This document shows positions 8,911 through 20,141 of a DNA stretch of 47,931 nucleotides, piece by piece. Made by a program: the position numbers and the translations under genes. The stretch lies in the NCBI GenBank assembly GCA_017442155.1, contig JAFSAU010000006.1:1-47931 (forward strand), in the 5' to 3' direction. Under the pieces are notes generated by a model, which did not search any database, had not been told where the DNA came from, and was given only the letters and a program-made list of their open reading frames with translations. Source of the stretch: Clostridia bacterium. GTDB lineage: Bacteria > Bacillota > Clostridia > UMGS1883 > UMGS1540. Every line of letters starts with the position of its first letter. Position 1 is the stretch's first letter.

Positions 8911-9929
8911 ATGGTTTTCCCCTTTTTCGCCCGCCGCAGCTGGCCGCAGGCCGCGTCAATGTCGGCACCCATTTTCCGGCGCACCGTTGCCTGCACACCG
9001 GCCTTTGTAAGTGTGCTCTGGAAGGTTTCCACTACTTCCCGGCTGCTTCGTCGGAAATCCCGTTCCTCAATGCTGTTTACCGGAATTAAATTAACATGAA
9101 ATCCCATTTTCCCGGTGCATCTCGCCGCAAGCTCCCGTGCGCAATCTTCGCTGTCGTTTACACCGCGAATCAGTGCATATTCCAAAGTGATTCTGCGATG
9201 AGTTTTTTCAAAATACTGCTCCGCTTCGGAAAGAAGTGTCTCTATGCTGACGCTTTTAGCAATCGGCATCAGTTTTCTGCGCACTTCATCGTTTGGTGCG
9301 TGAAGTGAAATGGCTAAATTTATTGGAAGCCCCTCTTCCGCAAGCCGCCGCATCCCCATAATAAGACCACAGGTCGAAAGTGTAATGTGCCGGGCACTAA
9401 TCCCAAGCCCCTTGGGATTTACAGCGTTTCGTATAAAGGTGAGTACGTTTTCATAGTTATCCAGCGGTTCTCCGCTGCCCATAATTACAATGTGGGAGAT
9501 ATTCTGTCCCGAATCCTTCCGGGCGGCCAGTACCTGCCCCATCATTTCTCCCGCCGTCAGATTCCGGTCAAGACCGTCTATTGTAGAGGCACAGAAGGCA
9601 CAGCCCATTCTGCAGCCTGCCTGGGAGGAAACGCAGATACTGCTTCCATAGCTGTACGGCATAACCACACTTTCAATCCCGGCTCCGTCCTCCATGCGAA
9701 AAAGGTACTTCCGTGTTCCGTCAATTTTAGATTCAAGGCGGGTGTCTATCTTTGGAAGAAGTGTATATAATTCTGTTTTCAAACGCTCCCGAAGCTCTTT
9801 CGGGACGTTGGTCATCTCGTCAGGTCCGGCACCGGTATAAAGCCATTTATAAATCTGTTCTGCGCGAAATGCAGGCACATCCCCCAGGTATTCACGCAGT
9901 GTTTCAGGCGTAAAATCATAAATATTCAA
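8907..9929 (-). CDS. rlmN: 23S rRNA (adenine2503-C2)/tRNA methyltransferase RlmN
   Basis: A radical SAM enzyme that methylates A2503 of 23S rRNA and A37 of some tRNAs. The 340-aa protein has the cluster motif CxxxCxxC at Cys106, Cys110 and Cys113. The mechanistic C-terminal cysteine is in the DAACG motif near the end. The start codon is TTG at 9929-9927, just 2 bp from the rsmB stop, which gives the standard N-terminus NIYDFTPETLREYL. The position between rsmB and prpC is the conserved firmicute arrangement. Confidence 0.95.
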   Translation of the reverse strand: MNIYDFTPETLREYLGDVPAFRAEQIYKWLYTGAGPDEMTNVPKELRERLKTELYTLLPKIDTRLESKIDGTRKYLFRMEDGAGIESVVMPYSYGSSICVSSQAGCRMGCAFCASTIDGLDRNLTAGEMMGQVLAARKDSGQNISHIVIMGSGEPLDNYENVLTFIRNAVNPKGLGISARHITLSTCGLIMGMRRLAEEGLPINLAISLHAPNDEVRRKLMPIAKSVSIETLLSEAEQYFEKTHRRITLEYALIRGVNDSEDCARELAARCTGKMGFHVNLIPVNSIEERDFRRSSREVVETFQSTLTKAGVQATVRRKMGADIDAACGQLRRAKKGKTI

Positions 9930-9931
9930 GG

Positions 9932-11185
9932 TTATCTCTTTCTCAGCCTCGCAAAGAAGAAGCCGTCTGTATTATCCCGGTGCGGCAGAAGCATTCTCGC
10001 TTCTCCGTCAGGAGAAAAATCCGGGTGGCTTTTCAAAAACGCTTCCACCACATCTTCGTTTTCGGCACGGTTTATCGTGCAAGTACAGTACAACACGGCA
10101 CCACCGCTTCGCACACATTGCGCGGCATTTTCCAGAATCTCCGTCTGCACCGCTGTCAGAGACGCCAAATCCTCCTCCGTACGCTGCCACTTGATATCCG
10201 GCTTTTTACGGAGAATTCCCAAACCGGAGCAGGGTACGTCTGCCATAACCTTATCAAAACAGCCAAAAAGCTGTTCGTCTGGGATACGGGCATCGTGCGT
10301 ACCGGCTTTTATAATGGAAATACCGAGACGGCGGGCATTTTTCAGAATTAACTCCACCTTGTGGGGATAAATATCCCAGGCCGTAATTTCGCCGCTGTTT
10401 TCCATAAGCTCGGCCATATGAGTGGTCTTCCCACCCGGTGCGGCACACATATCCAGCACCCGTTCGCCGGGCTCCGGGTCCAGTGCAAGGCTTGCCATCT
10501 GGGCACCAATATCCTGAATGGAAAGCCAGCCCTCACGGAACATGGCCGTCTCTGCAATATTTTTCGGTTCCTCAATGTAAAGCGCATTTTCCAGATTTGT
10601 CTTCCGCGCTTTGCATACAGCCGCGACTTCCTCTGCAGAAGATTTCAAAGGATTTATCCGTACGGCAAGAGGCGGTACGGCATTGCTGGCCGCGAGTAGT
10701 TTTTCACACTCTTCTGCCCCGAACTGCTTCATCCAGAGCTGCACCAGATAGTCGGGAACAGAATATTCCACGCCAAGACGAGCCTGCAGAGTATCCGGAA
10801 GTGCAAAGCCGCGACGCTGAATATTTCGCAGGACGCCATTTACATAGGATGCGGCACTGCGGGCGTGACGTTTTGTCATATTTACTGCTTCATTGACTGC
10901 CGCATGGCCGGGAATCCGGTCCATAAACCGTAGCTGATGCACGGCCATCCGTAGAATTTCCCGCACCGCAGGCGTTAAACTCTCTATAGGTCGGGCTGAA
11001 ACAGAAGCAATCTGAAAGTCAATAAAACGCAGATTCTGCACTGTGCCATAAACAAGACTTGTGGCAAGCGACTTGTCCCGCTTTTCCAAACGGGAAGCGG
11101 CCAGGCCGTTTTTGACAGCAAGGTCCGCAAACGCGCCTTTTTCAGTTATATCAAGTAAAATAGAAAGGGCTAATTCTCTGGGCAT
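9932..11185 (-). CDS. rsmB: 16S rRNA (cytosine967-C5)-methyltransferase
   Basis: Methylates C967 of 16S rRNA. The 417-aa protein has an N-terminal NusB-like RNA-binding domain (about 1-130) and a SAM methyltransferase domain. That domain shows MCAAPGGKTTHMAE (SAM loop), DVPCSGLG (first Cys) and the catalytic CTCTINRAEN motif. The length is slightly below the common 430-450 aa but no motif is missing. The start overlaps the stop of the upstream metallopeptidase by one base. Confidence 0.94.
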   Translation of the reverse strand: MPRELALSILLDITEKGAFADLAVKNGLAASRLEKRDKSLATSLVYGTVQNLRFIDFQIASVSARPIESLTPAVREILRMAVHQLRFMDRIPGHAAVNEAVNMTKRHARSAASYVNGVLRNIQRRGFALPDTLQARLGVEYSVPDYLVQLWMKQFGAEECEKLLAASNAVPPLAVRINPLKSSAEEVAAVCKARKTNLENALYIEEPKNIAETAMFREGWLSIQDIGAQMASLALDPEPGERVLDMCAAPGGKTTHMAELMENSGEITAWDIYPHKVELILKNARRLGISIIKAGTHDARIPDEQLFGCFDKVMADVPCSGLGILRKKPDIKWQRTEEDLASLTAVQTEILENAAQCVRSGGAVLYCTCTINRAENEDVVEAFLKSHPDFSPDGEARMLLPHRDNTDGFFFARLRKR

Positions 11186-11883
11186 CAGTCTCTGTCCCCT
11201 CTTCTTCCTGCCAGTAGTAAAAGACGCAGAAGCTGTAAAATAGCACTGGTTGCCGCCGCAATATAGGTCAGAGCCGCCGCGGACAGTACCTTCTTTGCCC
11301 CCTTTGTTTCCTCACCGTCCAGAAAGCCGATTTCATACACCGTATTCAGTGCCCGGCGGCTTGCATTCAATTCCACAGGGAGCGTGACAAGCTGAAAGGC
11401 CACAACAGCGGCATATAGGACAATTCCGACAGGAATCAGCACCTCAAAGCCGGAGAAAATAAAGCCGAGAAGCACCAGCGGAAAGGCGAGGGTGGAGCCG
11501 ATCTGCGCTACAGGCAACACCGTGTTTCGTAGTTTTATAGGCGTATATCCGCTGCTGTGCTGTACGGCATGCCCCACCTCGTGGGCCGCAATACCGACTG
11601 CCGCAATGGTTGCGGAATTATATACACTGTCTGAAAGGCGCACCACATCCGCACGGGGGTCATAATGGTCTGTAAGATTTCCCGAAACGCGTTCAACACG
11701 CACATGCTGCAGACCATTTCTGTCTAAGATACGCCGTGCGACTTCTGCCCCGGTCATTCCACGGCGGTTTTGCACCTGCGAAAACTTTGTATATGTGCTC
11801 TGCACCTTAAACTGGGCATAGAAAGCCAGCAAAATTGCCGGCAGTACAATTAAATATGTGGGGTCATAGTAAAAATAAGGCAT
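11185..11883 (-). CDS. neutral zinc metallopeptidase, YugP type (DUF1672/COG2738-like)
   Basis: A membrane-embedded zinc metallopeptidase of the B. subtilis YugP family; its substrate is unknown. The 232-aa protein has an N-terminal hydrophobic segment and the zinc motif HEVGHAVQH in the middle. Two to three hydrophobic helices follow (around LAFPLVLLGFIFSG, VLYAAVVAF and the C-terminal ALTYIAAATSAILQLLRLLLL). It is inserted between fmt and rsmB, a position commonly seen in Clostridia. The start is ATG 11883, preceded by GGAGG inside the fmt tail. Confidence 0.88.
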   Translation of the reverse strand: MPYFYYDPTYLIVLPAILLAFYAQFKVQSTYTKFSQVQNRRGMTGAEVARRILDRNGLQHVRVERVSGNLTDHYDPRADVVRLSDSVYNSATIAAVGIAAHEVGHAVQHSSGYTPIKLRNTVLPVAQIGSTLAFPLVLLGFIFSGFEVLIPVGIVLYAAVVAFQLVTLPVELNASRRALNTVYEIGFLDGEETKGAKKVLSAAALTYIAAATSAILQLLRLLLLAGRRGDRD

Positions 11884-11887
11884 ACAT

Positions 11888-12811
11888 TTAACCTCCTAAA
11901 ACTGTTCCTTCTGCTATCGGATTACCTGCAAGAAGCGCGGCAGCGGTCATTTTCTTTTTGCCTGCCAGCTGCAGCTCAAGAATTTCCACAGCCCCGTCCC
12001 CGGTGGCAACCACGAGACATCCCCGACTCCGAAGTACAGTGCCCGGTGTACCACTTCCTTCTGCCTCCCTGGCTGAAATCAGCTTCAACACCTGTCCGTC
12101 TTTATAAGAATATGCGCCGGGCCAGGGAAATAAACCCCGGATTTTATCCAGAATTTGGCGCGATGATGCATCCCAGGATATGCGCCCAAGCTCCTTTGTC
12201 AGAAGCGGTGCGTATGTGGATTCCTCATCCTTCTGCTTTTCACGCGTCGCTGTACCGTCAGCTATACGGGAAAGGGTTTCTGCCGCAAGCTCTGCCGCAG
12301 AAGCCGCAAGCTTATCATGCAGCGTCTGGGCGGTATCTTCCTTTGTGATTGGGACCCGCGTTTTTAAAATCATATCTCCGGTATCAAGCCCCTTATCCAT
12401 ATACATAGCTGTGATACCGGTCTCCGTTTCTCCATTCAGAATACTCCACTGAATGGGTGCGGCTCCTCTGTATTTTGGCAGGAGCGATGCATGCATGTTC
12501 ACACATCCATACTTCGGAAATGAGAGTACATATTCAGGAAGCAGTTTCCCGTAAGCCACAACTACAATAATTTCCGGCTGTACCTCCTCCAGATACTTTA
12601 AGATTGCTTTGTCCCGCAATGTTTCCGGCTGATACACCGGAAGTCCTAAAGCCTCTGCACACTTTTTCACCGGCGTAGGCTCCATATGCATACCCCGGTT
12701 TTTCGGTTTATCGGGCTGGGAAATAACCCCCGCAATCTCATGTCCGGCACGGAAAATCCCTTCTAAAACAGTGGCCGCAAAGTCCGGTGTTCCCATATAT
12801 AATACGCGCAT
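11888..12811 (-). CDS. fmt: methionyl-tRNA formyltransferase
   Basis: Formylates initiator Met-tRNA using 10-formyl-THF. The 307-aa protein has the MGTPDFA N-terminus, the formyl-THF binding motif HASLLPKYRGAAPIQ (catalytic His in the Rossmann domain) and a C-terminal OB domain with FPWPGAY. It is paired with peptide deformylase (def) immediately upstream, the usual add-and-remove formyl pair. Confidence 0.96.
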   Translation of the reverse strand: MRVLYMGTPDFAATVLEGIFRAGHEIAGVISQPDKPKNRGMHMEPTPVKKCAEALGLPVYQPETLRDKAILKYLEEVQPEIIVVVAYGKLLPEYVLSFPKYGCVNMHASLLPKYRGAAPIQWSILNGETETGITAMYMDKGLDTGDMILKTRVPITKEDTAQTLHDKLAASAAELAAETLSRIADGTATREKQKDEESTYAPLLTKELGRISWDASSRQILDKIRGLFPWPGAYSYKDGQVLKLISAREAEGSGTPGTVLRSRGCLVVATGDGAVEILELQLAGKKKMTAAALLAGNPIAEGTVLGG

Positions 12812-12823
12812 ATATCGTCCTTT

Positions 12824-13291
12824 CTATTCCTCGTCCCGCTTCTGGATTTCCTCCGCTTTATCCACAAACAGCACGCCATCAAGATGATCCAGCTCATGGC
12901 AAACCGCTCTGGCAAAGAAGCCGGACACGGTTTTTTCAAAGACTTCGCCCTCCCGGTTCTGTGCACGGACAGTGACCGTCTCGGGGCGGGTGACAGTGCC
13001 GATATATTCCGGCACACTGAGACACCCCTCCGCCTCGGTCTGCTCGCCGGAGGAAGCAATGATTTCCGGATTTATCAATTCAAGAAGTCCGTCACCCAGC
13101 TCCTCTCCCACGTCAATGACCGCAATCCGACGCAAAATACCAACCTGCGGTGCCGCAAGACCTACGCCACCGCTTTCATACATTGTTTCTCTCATATCAT
13201 CCAGAAGCGTTAGAATACGCGCATTGATTTCTTCTACAGGCCGCGATTTCTTCCGGAGGATATCATCCCCTATAATACGTATATTTCTCAT
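12824..13291 (-). CDS. def: peptide deformylase
   Basis: Removes the N-formyl group from nascent proteins; a metal-dependent hydrolase. The 155-aa protein has all three signature motifs: GVGLAAPQ (42-49), EGCLS (88-92, metal Cys90) and HELDH (132-136). It is a compact type 2/3-like length. It ends in TAG. fmt follows after 12 bp with a GAAAGGA ribosome site. Confidence 0.96.
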   Translation of the reverse strand: MRNIRIIGDDILRKKSRPVEEINARILTLLDDMRETMYESGGVGLAAPQVGILRRIAVIDVGEELGDGLLELINPEIIASSGEQTEAEGCLSVPEYIGTVTRPETVTVRAQNREGEVFEKTVSGFFARAVCHELDHLDGVLFVDKAEEIQKRDEE

Positions 13292-13313
13292 ATTTGATTC
13301 CTTTCCGTACTGT

Positions 13314-15692
13314 CTACATGGTGGTGGGATTTACATCTGCCACGACGGACAGTTTCTTTTCTGTCTCTATAACGGCACGAATCCCGGCGGCCAGCTCCTT
13401 TGTGAGACGGCATTTCATCCAGAGGTGCCAGCGATATGTATTTTTTATTTTATTGATACCGCAGGGGGCCGCACGAAAGAGCTGCACCTGATCTCCAAGT
13501 GTTTTTCCGCATAAGGAAAACAGGGCCTCTGCCGCTTTCTTTACCGCCTTTTCTTCCCCGCCTGTCACGATTATATCTATTATATCACAAAAGGGCGGAT
13601 AATTCAAAGCTTTTCTAAGAATTATTTCCTCCTCATAAAACGCACGGTAATCCTGTCTTGCGGCATGGAGAATCACACTCTGGTCCGGCGAATGGGTCTG
13701 TATAATTGCCCGTCCCTTTTTCTCCCCTCTGCCCGCCCGGCCGCAGACCTGGGTAATCAGGCTGAAGGTGCGTTCCTGTGCGCGGTAGTCTCCCATGTTC
13801 AGGATCTGGTCTGCATTCAGAACACCGACAAGCGTAACATTAGGAAAATCCAGTCCTTTGGCTATCATCTGTGTTCCAAGCAGGACGTTAATATTTTCAT
13901 CCCTGAACCGGGTAAGAATTTTTTCATGGGCTTCCTTCTTCCGCGTGGTATCCACATCCATGCGGATTATACTGGCATCCGGAAGCTCCTCCTCTACCGT
14001 CGCCTCTATCTTCTGCGTCCCCGCGCCGGAGCCGACAAGATGGGAGCTATGGCACGCAGAACATTCCTTTACATTCTTTTTTCTGTATCCGCAGTAGTGA
14101 CAGTTCAAGGTGTCACTAAAGCTATGATAGGTCAGCGAAATACTGCAGTGGGGGCAGGTTTCCACATGGCCGCAGCTGCGGCAGGAAACATAAGTGGAAT
14201 ACCCCCGTCGGTTCAGAAACAGAATACTCTGTTCCCCGTTTTTAATATTTTGCTCCAACTCCTGCCGAAGCGTTATGCTGAACAAAGAGGTGTTCCCCCG
14301 CATCATTTCCTCACGCATATCTACGATAAAGGTTTTCGGGAGCTCCGCATCGTTATACCGATGGGTAAGTTCCATTAGTGTATAGCTTCCGGTTTGCGCC
14401 CGATAAAAGCTATCCACAGAAGGCGTGGCAGAGGCCAGTAAGACCTTGGCTCCTTCCGTATGTGCCCGGCACATAGCCACATCGCGGGCATGGTAACGCA
14501 CACCGTTTTCAGACTTATATGTGTCCTCATGCTCCTCATCAATAACAATGAGGCCAAGCTTCTGGCAAGGCGCAAAAACGGCACTGCGGGCACCGACAAC
14601 CACTCTCGCCTCTCCCCGTGCAATGCGAAGCCATTCATCATGGCGTTCCCCTATGGAAAGTCCACTGTGCAGTACTGCCGTCGTCCGGCCGAAGCGGCTT
14701 AAAAACCGGCTGACCATCTGGTGGGTCAGGGCAATTTCAGGCACAAGCACAATAGCACTTCTGCCTTCCCTTAGTATCCTTTCAATCGCCGCAAGATATA
14801 CCTCTGTTTTTCCGCTGCCCGTGATGCCGTGCAGTAGCATTGGTTTCAGCGGTTTTACAGGCTGCGTGTTGATAGCGTCAACCACGTTCTGTTGTTCTGC
14901 ATTTAAAATGGAAGGCGCACTCTCTCTGATGTCCCGGTTTACAGGCGTGCGCAGGATTTCCACATCGTCCGTTTCCAAAACGCCGTTTTTCACAAGCGTG
15001 TGCACTGTTGAGGTACTGCAGGAAGCGAACAGACACAAATCTGCCATGGAAAGACACGCACATTCCTGCATAATTCGCACAGCTCTTGCCGCTGCGTCAG
15101 AAAGCTTTTTCTTAGGCTCCGCAGCAAAACGAATCACCCGCATTCTGCGGACGCCAACCTTCTTTTCCGTGGTATGGGAAACGGAAACAACTCCCTTTTC
15201 CAATAGTGTATTTACGACAGCACGGGTCTTTTCCCCCATCGTCTCCTTTAAAACATCAAAAGCGCATACCTCACCGTTTTCGGTCAGAATATCCGCCATC
15301 TTTCTCTCTGTCATAGACATGGGAGCATCTTTTTTGACAAGACGCACCCACTCCGTAAGCTTAGCCGCCGACCCCGGCGGCAAGAACAGTTTCACTGCGT
15401 CAGCGAAGGTGGAAAAGTACCGGTTTTTTATCCAGTATGCCTCCAGAAGCTTCTCCCTGTCGAAAAGGGGCGTCTGGTCCAGCACCTCGGCAATGTCCTT
15501 GACTTTTTCATCGTCCGTACATTCCCAGACCTTAATTACAAAGGCCACCTCGTGTCGGTTACCGCCGCCAAAGGGGACACGTACGCGCACACCAACCACC
15601 ACCGCATCCCAAAGCTCCTCCGGGACGCGGTAAGTAAAGTCCTTATCAACCTGACGGGTTTTACCGTCAATAATAACGCTTGCAGCTCTCAA
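13314..15692 (-). CDS. priA: primosomal protein N' (replication restart helicase)
   Basis: A 3'-5' DExH helicase that reloads the replisome at stalled forks. The 792-aa protein has the N-terminal DNA-binding domain and Walker [10 protein letters not shown]. Walker B is DEEH. The zinc-binding cysteine block lies between CRSCG and CSACH, and the C-terminal helicase core contains [14 protein letters not shown]. The start codon is TTG at 15692-15690, 3 bp from the rpoZ stop; this gives the normal start (RAASVIID). It ends in TAG. In Bacillus coaBC lies between rpoZ and priA; here it does not. Confidence 0.95.
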   Translation of the reverse strand: MRAASVIIDGKTRQVDKDFTYRVPEELWDAVVVGVRVRVPFGGGNRHEVAFVIKVWECTDDEKVKDIAEVLDQTPLFDREKLLEAYWIKNRYFSTFADAVKLFLPPGSAAKLTEWVRLVKKDAPMSMTERKMADILTENGEVCAFDVLKETMGEKTRAVVNTLLEKGVVSVSHTTEKKVGVRRMRVIRFAAEPKKKLSDAAARAVRIMQECACLSMADLCLFASCSTSTVHTLVKNGVLETDDVEILRTPVNRDIRESAPSILNAEQQNVVDAINTQPVKPLKPMLLHGITGSGKTEVYLAAIERILREGRSAIVLVPEIALTHQMVSRFLSRFGRTTAVLHSGLSIGERHDEWLRIARGEARVVVGARSAVFAPCQKLGLIVIDEEHEDTYKSENGVRYHARDVAMCRAHTEGAKVLLASATPSVDSFYRAQTGSYTLMELTHRYNDAELPKTFIVDMREEMMRGNTSLFSITLRQELEQNIKNGEQSILFLNRRGYSTYVSCRSCGHVETCPHCSISLTYHSFSDTLNCHYCGYRKKNVKECSACHSSHLVGSGAGTQKIEATVEEELPDASIIRMDVDTTRKKEAHEKILTRFRDENINVLLGTQMIAKGLDFPNVTLVGVLNADQILNMGDYRAQERTFSLITQVCGRAGRGEKKGRAIIQTHSPDQSVILHAARQDYRAFYEEEIILRKALNYPPFCDIIDIIVTGGEEKAVKKAAEALFSLCGKTLGDQVQLFRAAPCGINKIKNTYRWHLWMKCRLTKELAAGIRAVIETEKKLSVVADVNPTTM

Positions 15693-15695
15693 TTT

Positions 15696-15971
15696 CTATT
15701 CTTCCGTACTTACTACCAGGGTATCCTGGTTTTCTTCCTGCTCCGTGTCGGTAAAAATTTCTACCGCCGGTTCATCCGAGCGAATCACGTCTATCATGCC
15801 CTCTGCCACTTCGTTTACGGCAATGGTAACCGGTTTATCGGATTTCACCTTTACGAGCGGTGTTGTGGTATCCAAAGACAATTCTCTTGCCCGCTTTGCC
15901 ACAACCATGGCAAGGGTGTAGCGGCTGTCCATGTCCTTCATGAGTTCGCTGATTCCGGGTTTAATCATCAT
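15696..15971 (-). CDS. rpoZ: DNA-directed RNA polymerase subunit omega
   Basis: A small subunit that helps assemble RNA polymerase. The 91-aa product starts [30 protein letters not shown], with the conserved RYTLAMVVAKRAREL block seen in omega. The C-terminal tail is acidic. Its ATG overlaps the gmk TGA, so the two are coupled, as in most Firmicutes. It ends in TAG. Confidence 0.9.
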   Translation of the reverse strand: MMIKPGISELMKDMDSRYTLAMVVAKRARELSLDTTTPLVKVKSDKPVTIAVNEVAEGMIDVIRSDEPAVEIFTDTEQEENQDTLVVSTEE

Positions 15972-16570
15972 AATAAATTCTCCTTTACAAAATCAAACTT
16001 CCGCGCACTGCGGCCTTCTTCAGCCAGCGCGATTGCTTCTATCTCCTCCGCGGCACGGTCTGCCGAGTCGTTTACCACAATGTATGTATATTTGTCTGCC
16101 AGACGCAGTTCCTCTTTTGCTCTCTCAAGACGTTTTTCAACGACCGATGGTTCCTCCGTCTTACGTCCCTCCAGGCGGTGCCGAAGCTCCTCCATCGTCG
16201 GGGGCACAATAAAGATAAAAATTCCCTCCGGATAGGATTCCATGACCTGCATGGCACCCTGTACCTCGATTTCAAGAAGCACGTCCTTCCCCGCTTCCAG
16301 TCTTTCCATTACTGCCGCCTTGGGCGTACCGTAATGGTTGCCGCAAAACTCTGCAGATTCCAGGAAACCGTCATTCTCTCTGAGCCGCAGAAATTCCTCT
16401 TTTTCCATAAAGTAGTAGTGCACGCCGTTTTCCTCACCGGGCCTCGGTGCACGGGTAGTGGCAGAAATAGAGTAAAACCAATCGGGATGGCGGGGCAAAA
16501 ACTCCTTGATTACCGTCCCTTTCCCGGCTCCGGAAGGGCCGGATACCACATACAAAATTCCTTTACGCAT
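15968..16570 (-). CDS. gmk: guanylate kinase
   Basis: Phosphorylates GMP to GDP. The 200-aa protein begins [18 protein letters not shown], with the P-loop GPSGAGKGT. It also carries the GMP-binding stretch [13 protein letters not shown] and YGTPKAAV. The open frame extends 39 codons upstream, but ATG 16570 is the family start, with GGAGGAAG 10 bp upstream inside remA. It overlaps the remA 3' end by 8 bp. It lies in the conserved yicC-remA-gmk-rpoZ block. Confidence 0.96.
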   Translation of the reverse strand: MRKGILYVVSGPSGAGKGTVIKEFLPRHPDWFYSISATTRAPRPGEENGVHYYFMEKEEFLRLRENDGFLESAEFCGNHYGTPKAAVMERLEAGKDVLLEIEVQGAMQVMESYPEGIFIFIVPPTMEELRHRLEGRKTEEPSVVEKRLERAKEELRLADKYTYIVVNDSADRAAEEIEAIALAEEGRSARKFDFVKENLL

Positions 16571-16823
16571 TTTCGGCTTCCTCCACATCCTCGTCCGCCA
16601 GTCTTCCCGCCGCCGTATCCGGCAAAATAGCGGAAAGCACCACATGACCGCTGTCCATAATGAGCACTGCACGGGTCCTTCTTCCATATGTCGCGTCTAT
16701 CGCCATGCCCTTTTCTTTGGCCTCCTGTACAATTCGCTTTATTGGGGCCGATTCCGGGCTGACAATGGCAACCACACGGGCAGAAGAAACAACGTTACCA
16801 AAACCAATGTTAAACAGCTTCAT
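16563..16823 (-). CDS. remA: RemA family regulator (DUF370)
   Basis: An 86-aa protein of the RemA/DUF370 family. In Bacillus RemA is a DNA-binding activator of biofilm matrix and osmoprotection genes. The family signature NIGFGNVV near the N-terminus and [21 protein letters not shown] in the middle are both present. It sits between yicC and gmk as in Bacillus and most Clostridia. Its regulon here is unknown. Confidence 0.9.
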   Translation of the reverse strand: MKLFNIGFGNVVSSARVVAIVSPESAPIKRIVQEAKEKGMAIDATYGRRTRAVLIMDSGHVVLSAILPDTAAGRLADEDVEEAENA

Positions 16824-16832
16824 CCGCCCACC

Positions 16833-17711
16833 TCATTCTACATTCTGAATCTGCTCTCGCAGCTTCTCAATAATTGCCTTAATATCAATAACAAGACGGG
16901 CGACCTCTAAATCGTTGGACTTGGAGCCAACCGTATTGATTTCACGGTTCATTTCCTGAATCAGAAAATCCATTTTCCGGCCAATCGGCTCTTTCGCCTG
17001 CAAAAATTCGCGCATCTGCAGAATATGACTGCGAAGACGGATAAGCTCCTCATTCACATTGACTTTATCTGCAAAAATAGCCACTTCATTTAAAAGCCTG
17101 CCTTCGTCCACTGTTACGGAATCCAGAATCTCCCGGATGCGGGCCTGGAGCCGGGCGGCATATTCGGAAACAATTTTCGGTGTCCGCTCTTCCAGCTGGT
17201 CCACAAGGGCTTCCATACTGTCTGTCTGCTCTGAAAGGTCCGCAAACAGCTGTTCGCCCTCTCTTTCCCGCATCGCTGTAAACGCCTCGGCCGCCGCTTT
17301 AGTCGCTTCACAAATGAGCGCGGTAATCGCTTCCGTGTCTTCCTCTGCACGCTGCAGTGTGAAAATATCTGAAAAACGAGAAAGCTCCTGCAGCGTGACG
17401 GGAGACGCTATGGAAAACGTACTCCGCAGCTTTTCCAAAGCCGTATAGTACCCGCCGGCAATGTCCATGTTTACGAACACCTCGCCGCTTTCGCCGTTCA
17501 TTCCCTCCACAGAAAGGAATACATCTACCTTACCCCGGCTGACATATTTTGTCAGTGCCTTCCGCATCGCATCCTCCGCGAAAGCGTAGCTTCGGGGTGT
17601 TTTTACGTTTATGTCGCTGTATCGGTGATTTACGCTACGGATTTCAACGGTGAATTTTTTATCACAGCCGATTTTCTCTCCGCTTCCGTACCCGGTCATA
17701 CTTTTTATCAT
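16833..17711 (-). CDS. yicC: YicC/YloC family endoribonuclease
   Basis: A 292-aa protein of the YicC/YloC family, which in E. coli is an endoribonuclease acting on some small RNAs. It has the typical start MIKSMTGYGSGE, the EIRSVNHRYSDI motif and a C-terminal helical part. That part contains KMDFLIQEMNREINT and ends SNDLEVARLVIDIKAIIEKLREQIQNVE, the classic YicC terminus. It lies 9 bp before remA and 3 bp after leuS. The ribonuclease role is known for the family and only inferred here. Confidence 0.93.
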   Translation of the reverse strand: MIKSMTGYGSGEKIGCDKKFTVEIRSVNHRYSDINVKTPRSYAFAEDAMRKALTKYVSRGKVDVFLSVEGMNGESGEVFVNMDIAGGYYTALEKLRSTFSIASPVTLQELSRFSDIFTLQRAEEDTEAITALICEATKAAAEAFTAMREREGEQLFADLSEQTDSMEALVDQLEERTPKIVSEYAARLQARIREILDSVTVDEGRLLNEVAIFADKVNVNEELIRLRSHILQMREFLQAKEPIGRKMDFLIQEMNREINTVGSKSNDLEVARLVIDIKAIIEKLREQIQNVE

Positions 17712-17714
17712 GGC

Positions 17715-20126
17715 TTACCTCACTACAATATTCAAAAGCTTATTCGGTACAGCAATCACCTTTACAATCTGTTTGCCGTCGGTAATGGCTTTTGCCGCTT
17801 CACTTTCCATTGCCAGCTTTTCCAGTTCTTCTTTTCCGAGACCGGAAGGCACTGTCATTTTTCCGCGGATTTTTCCGTTTTCCTGAAGCACGATTTCCAC
17901 CGTATCATCCACTGTCTTGGCTTCGTCAAAGGTGGGCCAGGACGCGTCATGCAGATAGCCTTCAAAGCCGGCCAGCTGCCACATTTCTTCCGTAATATGC
18001 GGTGCTGTGGGGTTTAAGAGAAGCAGGAAGGTACGCAGCTCTGCGCGGTTAATGCGTCCCACCTTATATATATCGTTAATCAGCGACATCAGCGCGGCAA
18101 TCGCCGTGTTGAATTTCATTTTCTCAATATCGTCCGTGACCTTCTTCACGGTTTTATGCATAGCACCTTCCAGTTCCGTGCTATAAACGTCGCCATCCGT
18201 CAGCATAGGCATCATATTCCAGACGCGCTCCAGAAACTTGTGGCAGCCCTTCACACCGTTCGTGCTCCAGGGGGTTGTCTGGTCGAAAGCCCCGATGAAC
18301 ATTTCGTAGGTACGCAAAGTGTCGGCACCAAAGTTCTCCACCACCTCGTCCGGGTTTACCACGTTCCCACGGGATTTGGACATTTTCTCGCCGTTTTCGC
18401 CGAGAATCATGCCATGGGAGGTACGTTTATTATAAGGCTCCTTTGTTTTTACAACGCCGATATCGTACAGGAATTTATGCCAGAAACGGGAGTATAAAAG
18501 ATGCAGTGTGGTATGCTCCATACCGCCGTTATACCAGTCTACGGGCAACCAGTAGTCCAGAGCTTCGGAAGACGCAAGTGCGTCCGTATTCTTCGGATCG
18601 GCATATCGGAGGAAATACCAGGAGGAACCGGCCCACTGGGGCATGGTATCTGTCTCACGGCTGGCCGCACCGCCGCATTTTGGGCAGGTGGTAGCAATCC
18701 AGTCCGTAGCCTGGCAGAGGGGAGACTCCCCTTCCGGACCGGGAGCAAAGTTTTCAATTTCAGGCAATGTCAGGGGTAACTGGTCCTCCGGAACCGGTAC
18801 CCAGCCGCACTTGTCGCACCAAACCAGCGGAATCGGCTCGCCCCAGTACCGCTGGCGGGAGAACAGCCAGTCACGCAGCTTGTAGTTGACGCGCCGCTCT
18901 CCTATGCCCTGCTCTGTTAAATAATCCATAATTTTTTCCATGGCATCTTTGACCTGCAGACCGTCCAGCATACCGGAATTTACCATCGTACCGCTGGCAA
19001 CATCGGTATACGCTTCCTTCTGCACGTCCTCACCACCGGATACAACCTCTATAATCGGAAGTCCAAATTTCTTTGCAAATTCCCAGTCGCGGGTATCATG
19101 TGCCGGCACTGCCATAATAGCACCTGTACCATAGGTCATAAGTACATAGTCGGAAATCCAGACAGGAATTTCTTTTCCGTTGACAGGATTTACCGCCATA
19201 ACCCCTTCAAGGGGCACACCGCTCTTATCTTTGTTCAGTTCCGTGCGCTCCAGTTCGGATTTATGCGCCGCTTCTCTGCGATAGGCTTCAATGGCTTCAA
19301 AGTTTGTAATATATTCCTTCAGCTCGTCAATATAGGGGTGCTCCGGCGACAGTACCATATACGTGGCACCAAACAAAGTGTCAGGCCGCGTGGTAAACAC
19401 ACGGACGGTCTTGTCCCCCTTCGTCAGACGGAAGTCCACCTCAGCCCCCTCTGAGCGACCAATCCAGTTAATCTGCTGGATTTTAACTTTATCAATAAAG
19501 TCCAGCTCCTCAATATCGTCAATCAGACGCTGGGCATACTCCGTAATCCTGAGCATCCACTGGCTCTTGCGCTTCTGCACAACCTCGCCGCCGCACCGCT
19601 CACATTTGCCGTTAACAACCTCTTCATTTGCCAGACCAACCTTGCAGGAGGTACACCAGTTAATGGGCATTTCCTGTTTATAGGCAAGGCCCTTTTCAAA
19701 AAGTTTTAAGAAAATCCACTGGGTCCATTTATAGTAGGCAGGGTCGGTGGTATCTACCTCCCGTCCCCAGTCAAAGGAAAATCCGATGCTTTTCAGCTGG
19801 CGGCGGAAGTTGGCAATGTTCTCCTCTGTTACCTTCGCCGGATGAATATTATTTTTAATGGCAAAGTTTTCCGTGGGAAGTCCGAAAGCATCCCACCCCA
19901 TAGGATACAGCACATTATAGCCATCCAGACGCCGTTTTCTTGCCACAATGTCCATGGCCGTATAACTGCGGGGATGCCCCACATGCAGGCCGTGGCCGGA
20001 AGGGTACGGAAATTCTACCAGGGCATAAAACTTGGGCTTATCTGACTTATTTTCGGCCCGGAAGGTTTCGTTTTCGTACCAGTGCTTCTGCCATTTTTTC
20101 TCAATTTCATTAAACGTGTATCGCAT
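17715..20126 (-). CDS. leuS: leucyl-tRNA synthetase
   Basis: Charges tRNA-Leu. The 803-aa protein is a full-length bacterial LeuRS. The class I signature HIGH appears as HVGH (48-51) and the KMSKS loop as EKMSKSRGN (about 578-586). A CP1 editing domain lies between, with [12 protein letters not shown]. Zinc-knuckle cysteines CTSC...CERC lie near residue 160-180. No T-box leader is visible: the gene follows rsfS by 15 bp in an operon. The tRNA-Leu(CAA) gene it serves lies at 25.6 kb. Confidence 0.97.
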   Translation of the reverse strand: MRYTFNEIEKKWQKHWYENETFRAENKSDKPKFYALVEFPYPSGHGLHVGHPRSYTAMDIVARKRRLDGYNVLYPMGWDAFGLPTENFAIKNNIHPAKVTEENIANFRRQLKSIGFSFDWGREVDTTDPAYYKWTQWIFLKLFEKGLAYKQEMPINWCTSCKVGLANEEVVNGKCERCGGEVVQKRKSQWMLRITEYAQRLIDDIEELDFIDKVKIQQINWIGRSEGAEVDFRLTKGDKTVRVFTTRPDTLFGATYMVLSPEHPYIDELKEYITNFEAIEAYRREAAHKSELERTELNKDKSGVPLEGVMAVNPVNGKEIPVWISDYVLMTYGTGAIMAVPAHDTRDWEFAKKFGLPIIEVVSGGEDVQKEAYTDVASGTMVNSGMLDGLQVKDAMEKIMDYLTEQGIGERRVNYKLRDWLFSRQRYWGEPIPLVWCDKCGWVPVPEDQLPLTLPEIENFAPGPEGESPLCQATDWIATTCPKCGGAASRETDTMPQWAGSSWYFLRYADPKNTDALASSEALDYWLPVDWYNGGMEHTTLHLLYSRFWHKFLYDIGVVKTKEPYNKRTSHGMILGENGEKMSKSRGNVVNPDEVVENFGADTLRTYEMFIGAFDQTTPWSTNGVKGCHKFLERVWNMMPMLTDGDVYSTELEGAMHKTVKKVTDDIEKMKFNTAIAALMSLINDIYKVGRINRAELRTFLLLLNPTAPHITEEMWQLAGFEGYLHDASWPTFDEAKTVDDTVEIVLQENGKIRGKMTVPSGLGKEELEKLAMESEAAKAITDGKQIVKVIAVPNKLLNIVVR

Positions 20127-20141
20127 TCTATCTGTTCCTTT

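Noticed and set aside
14521..15633. 370-aa plus-strand frame antisense to priA
   Set aside because: It shadows a complete priA gene with all motifs and has low-complexity Ser/Thr composition.
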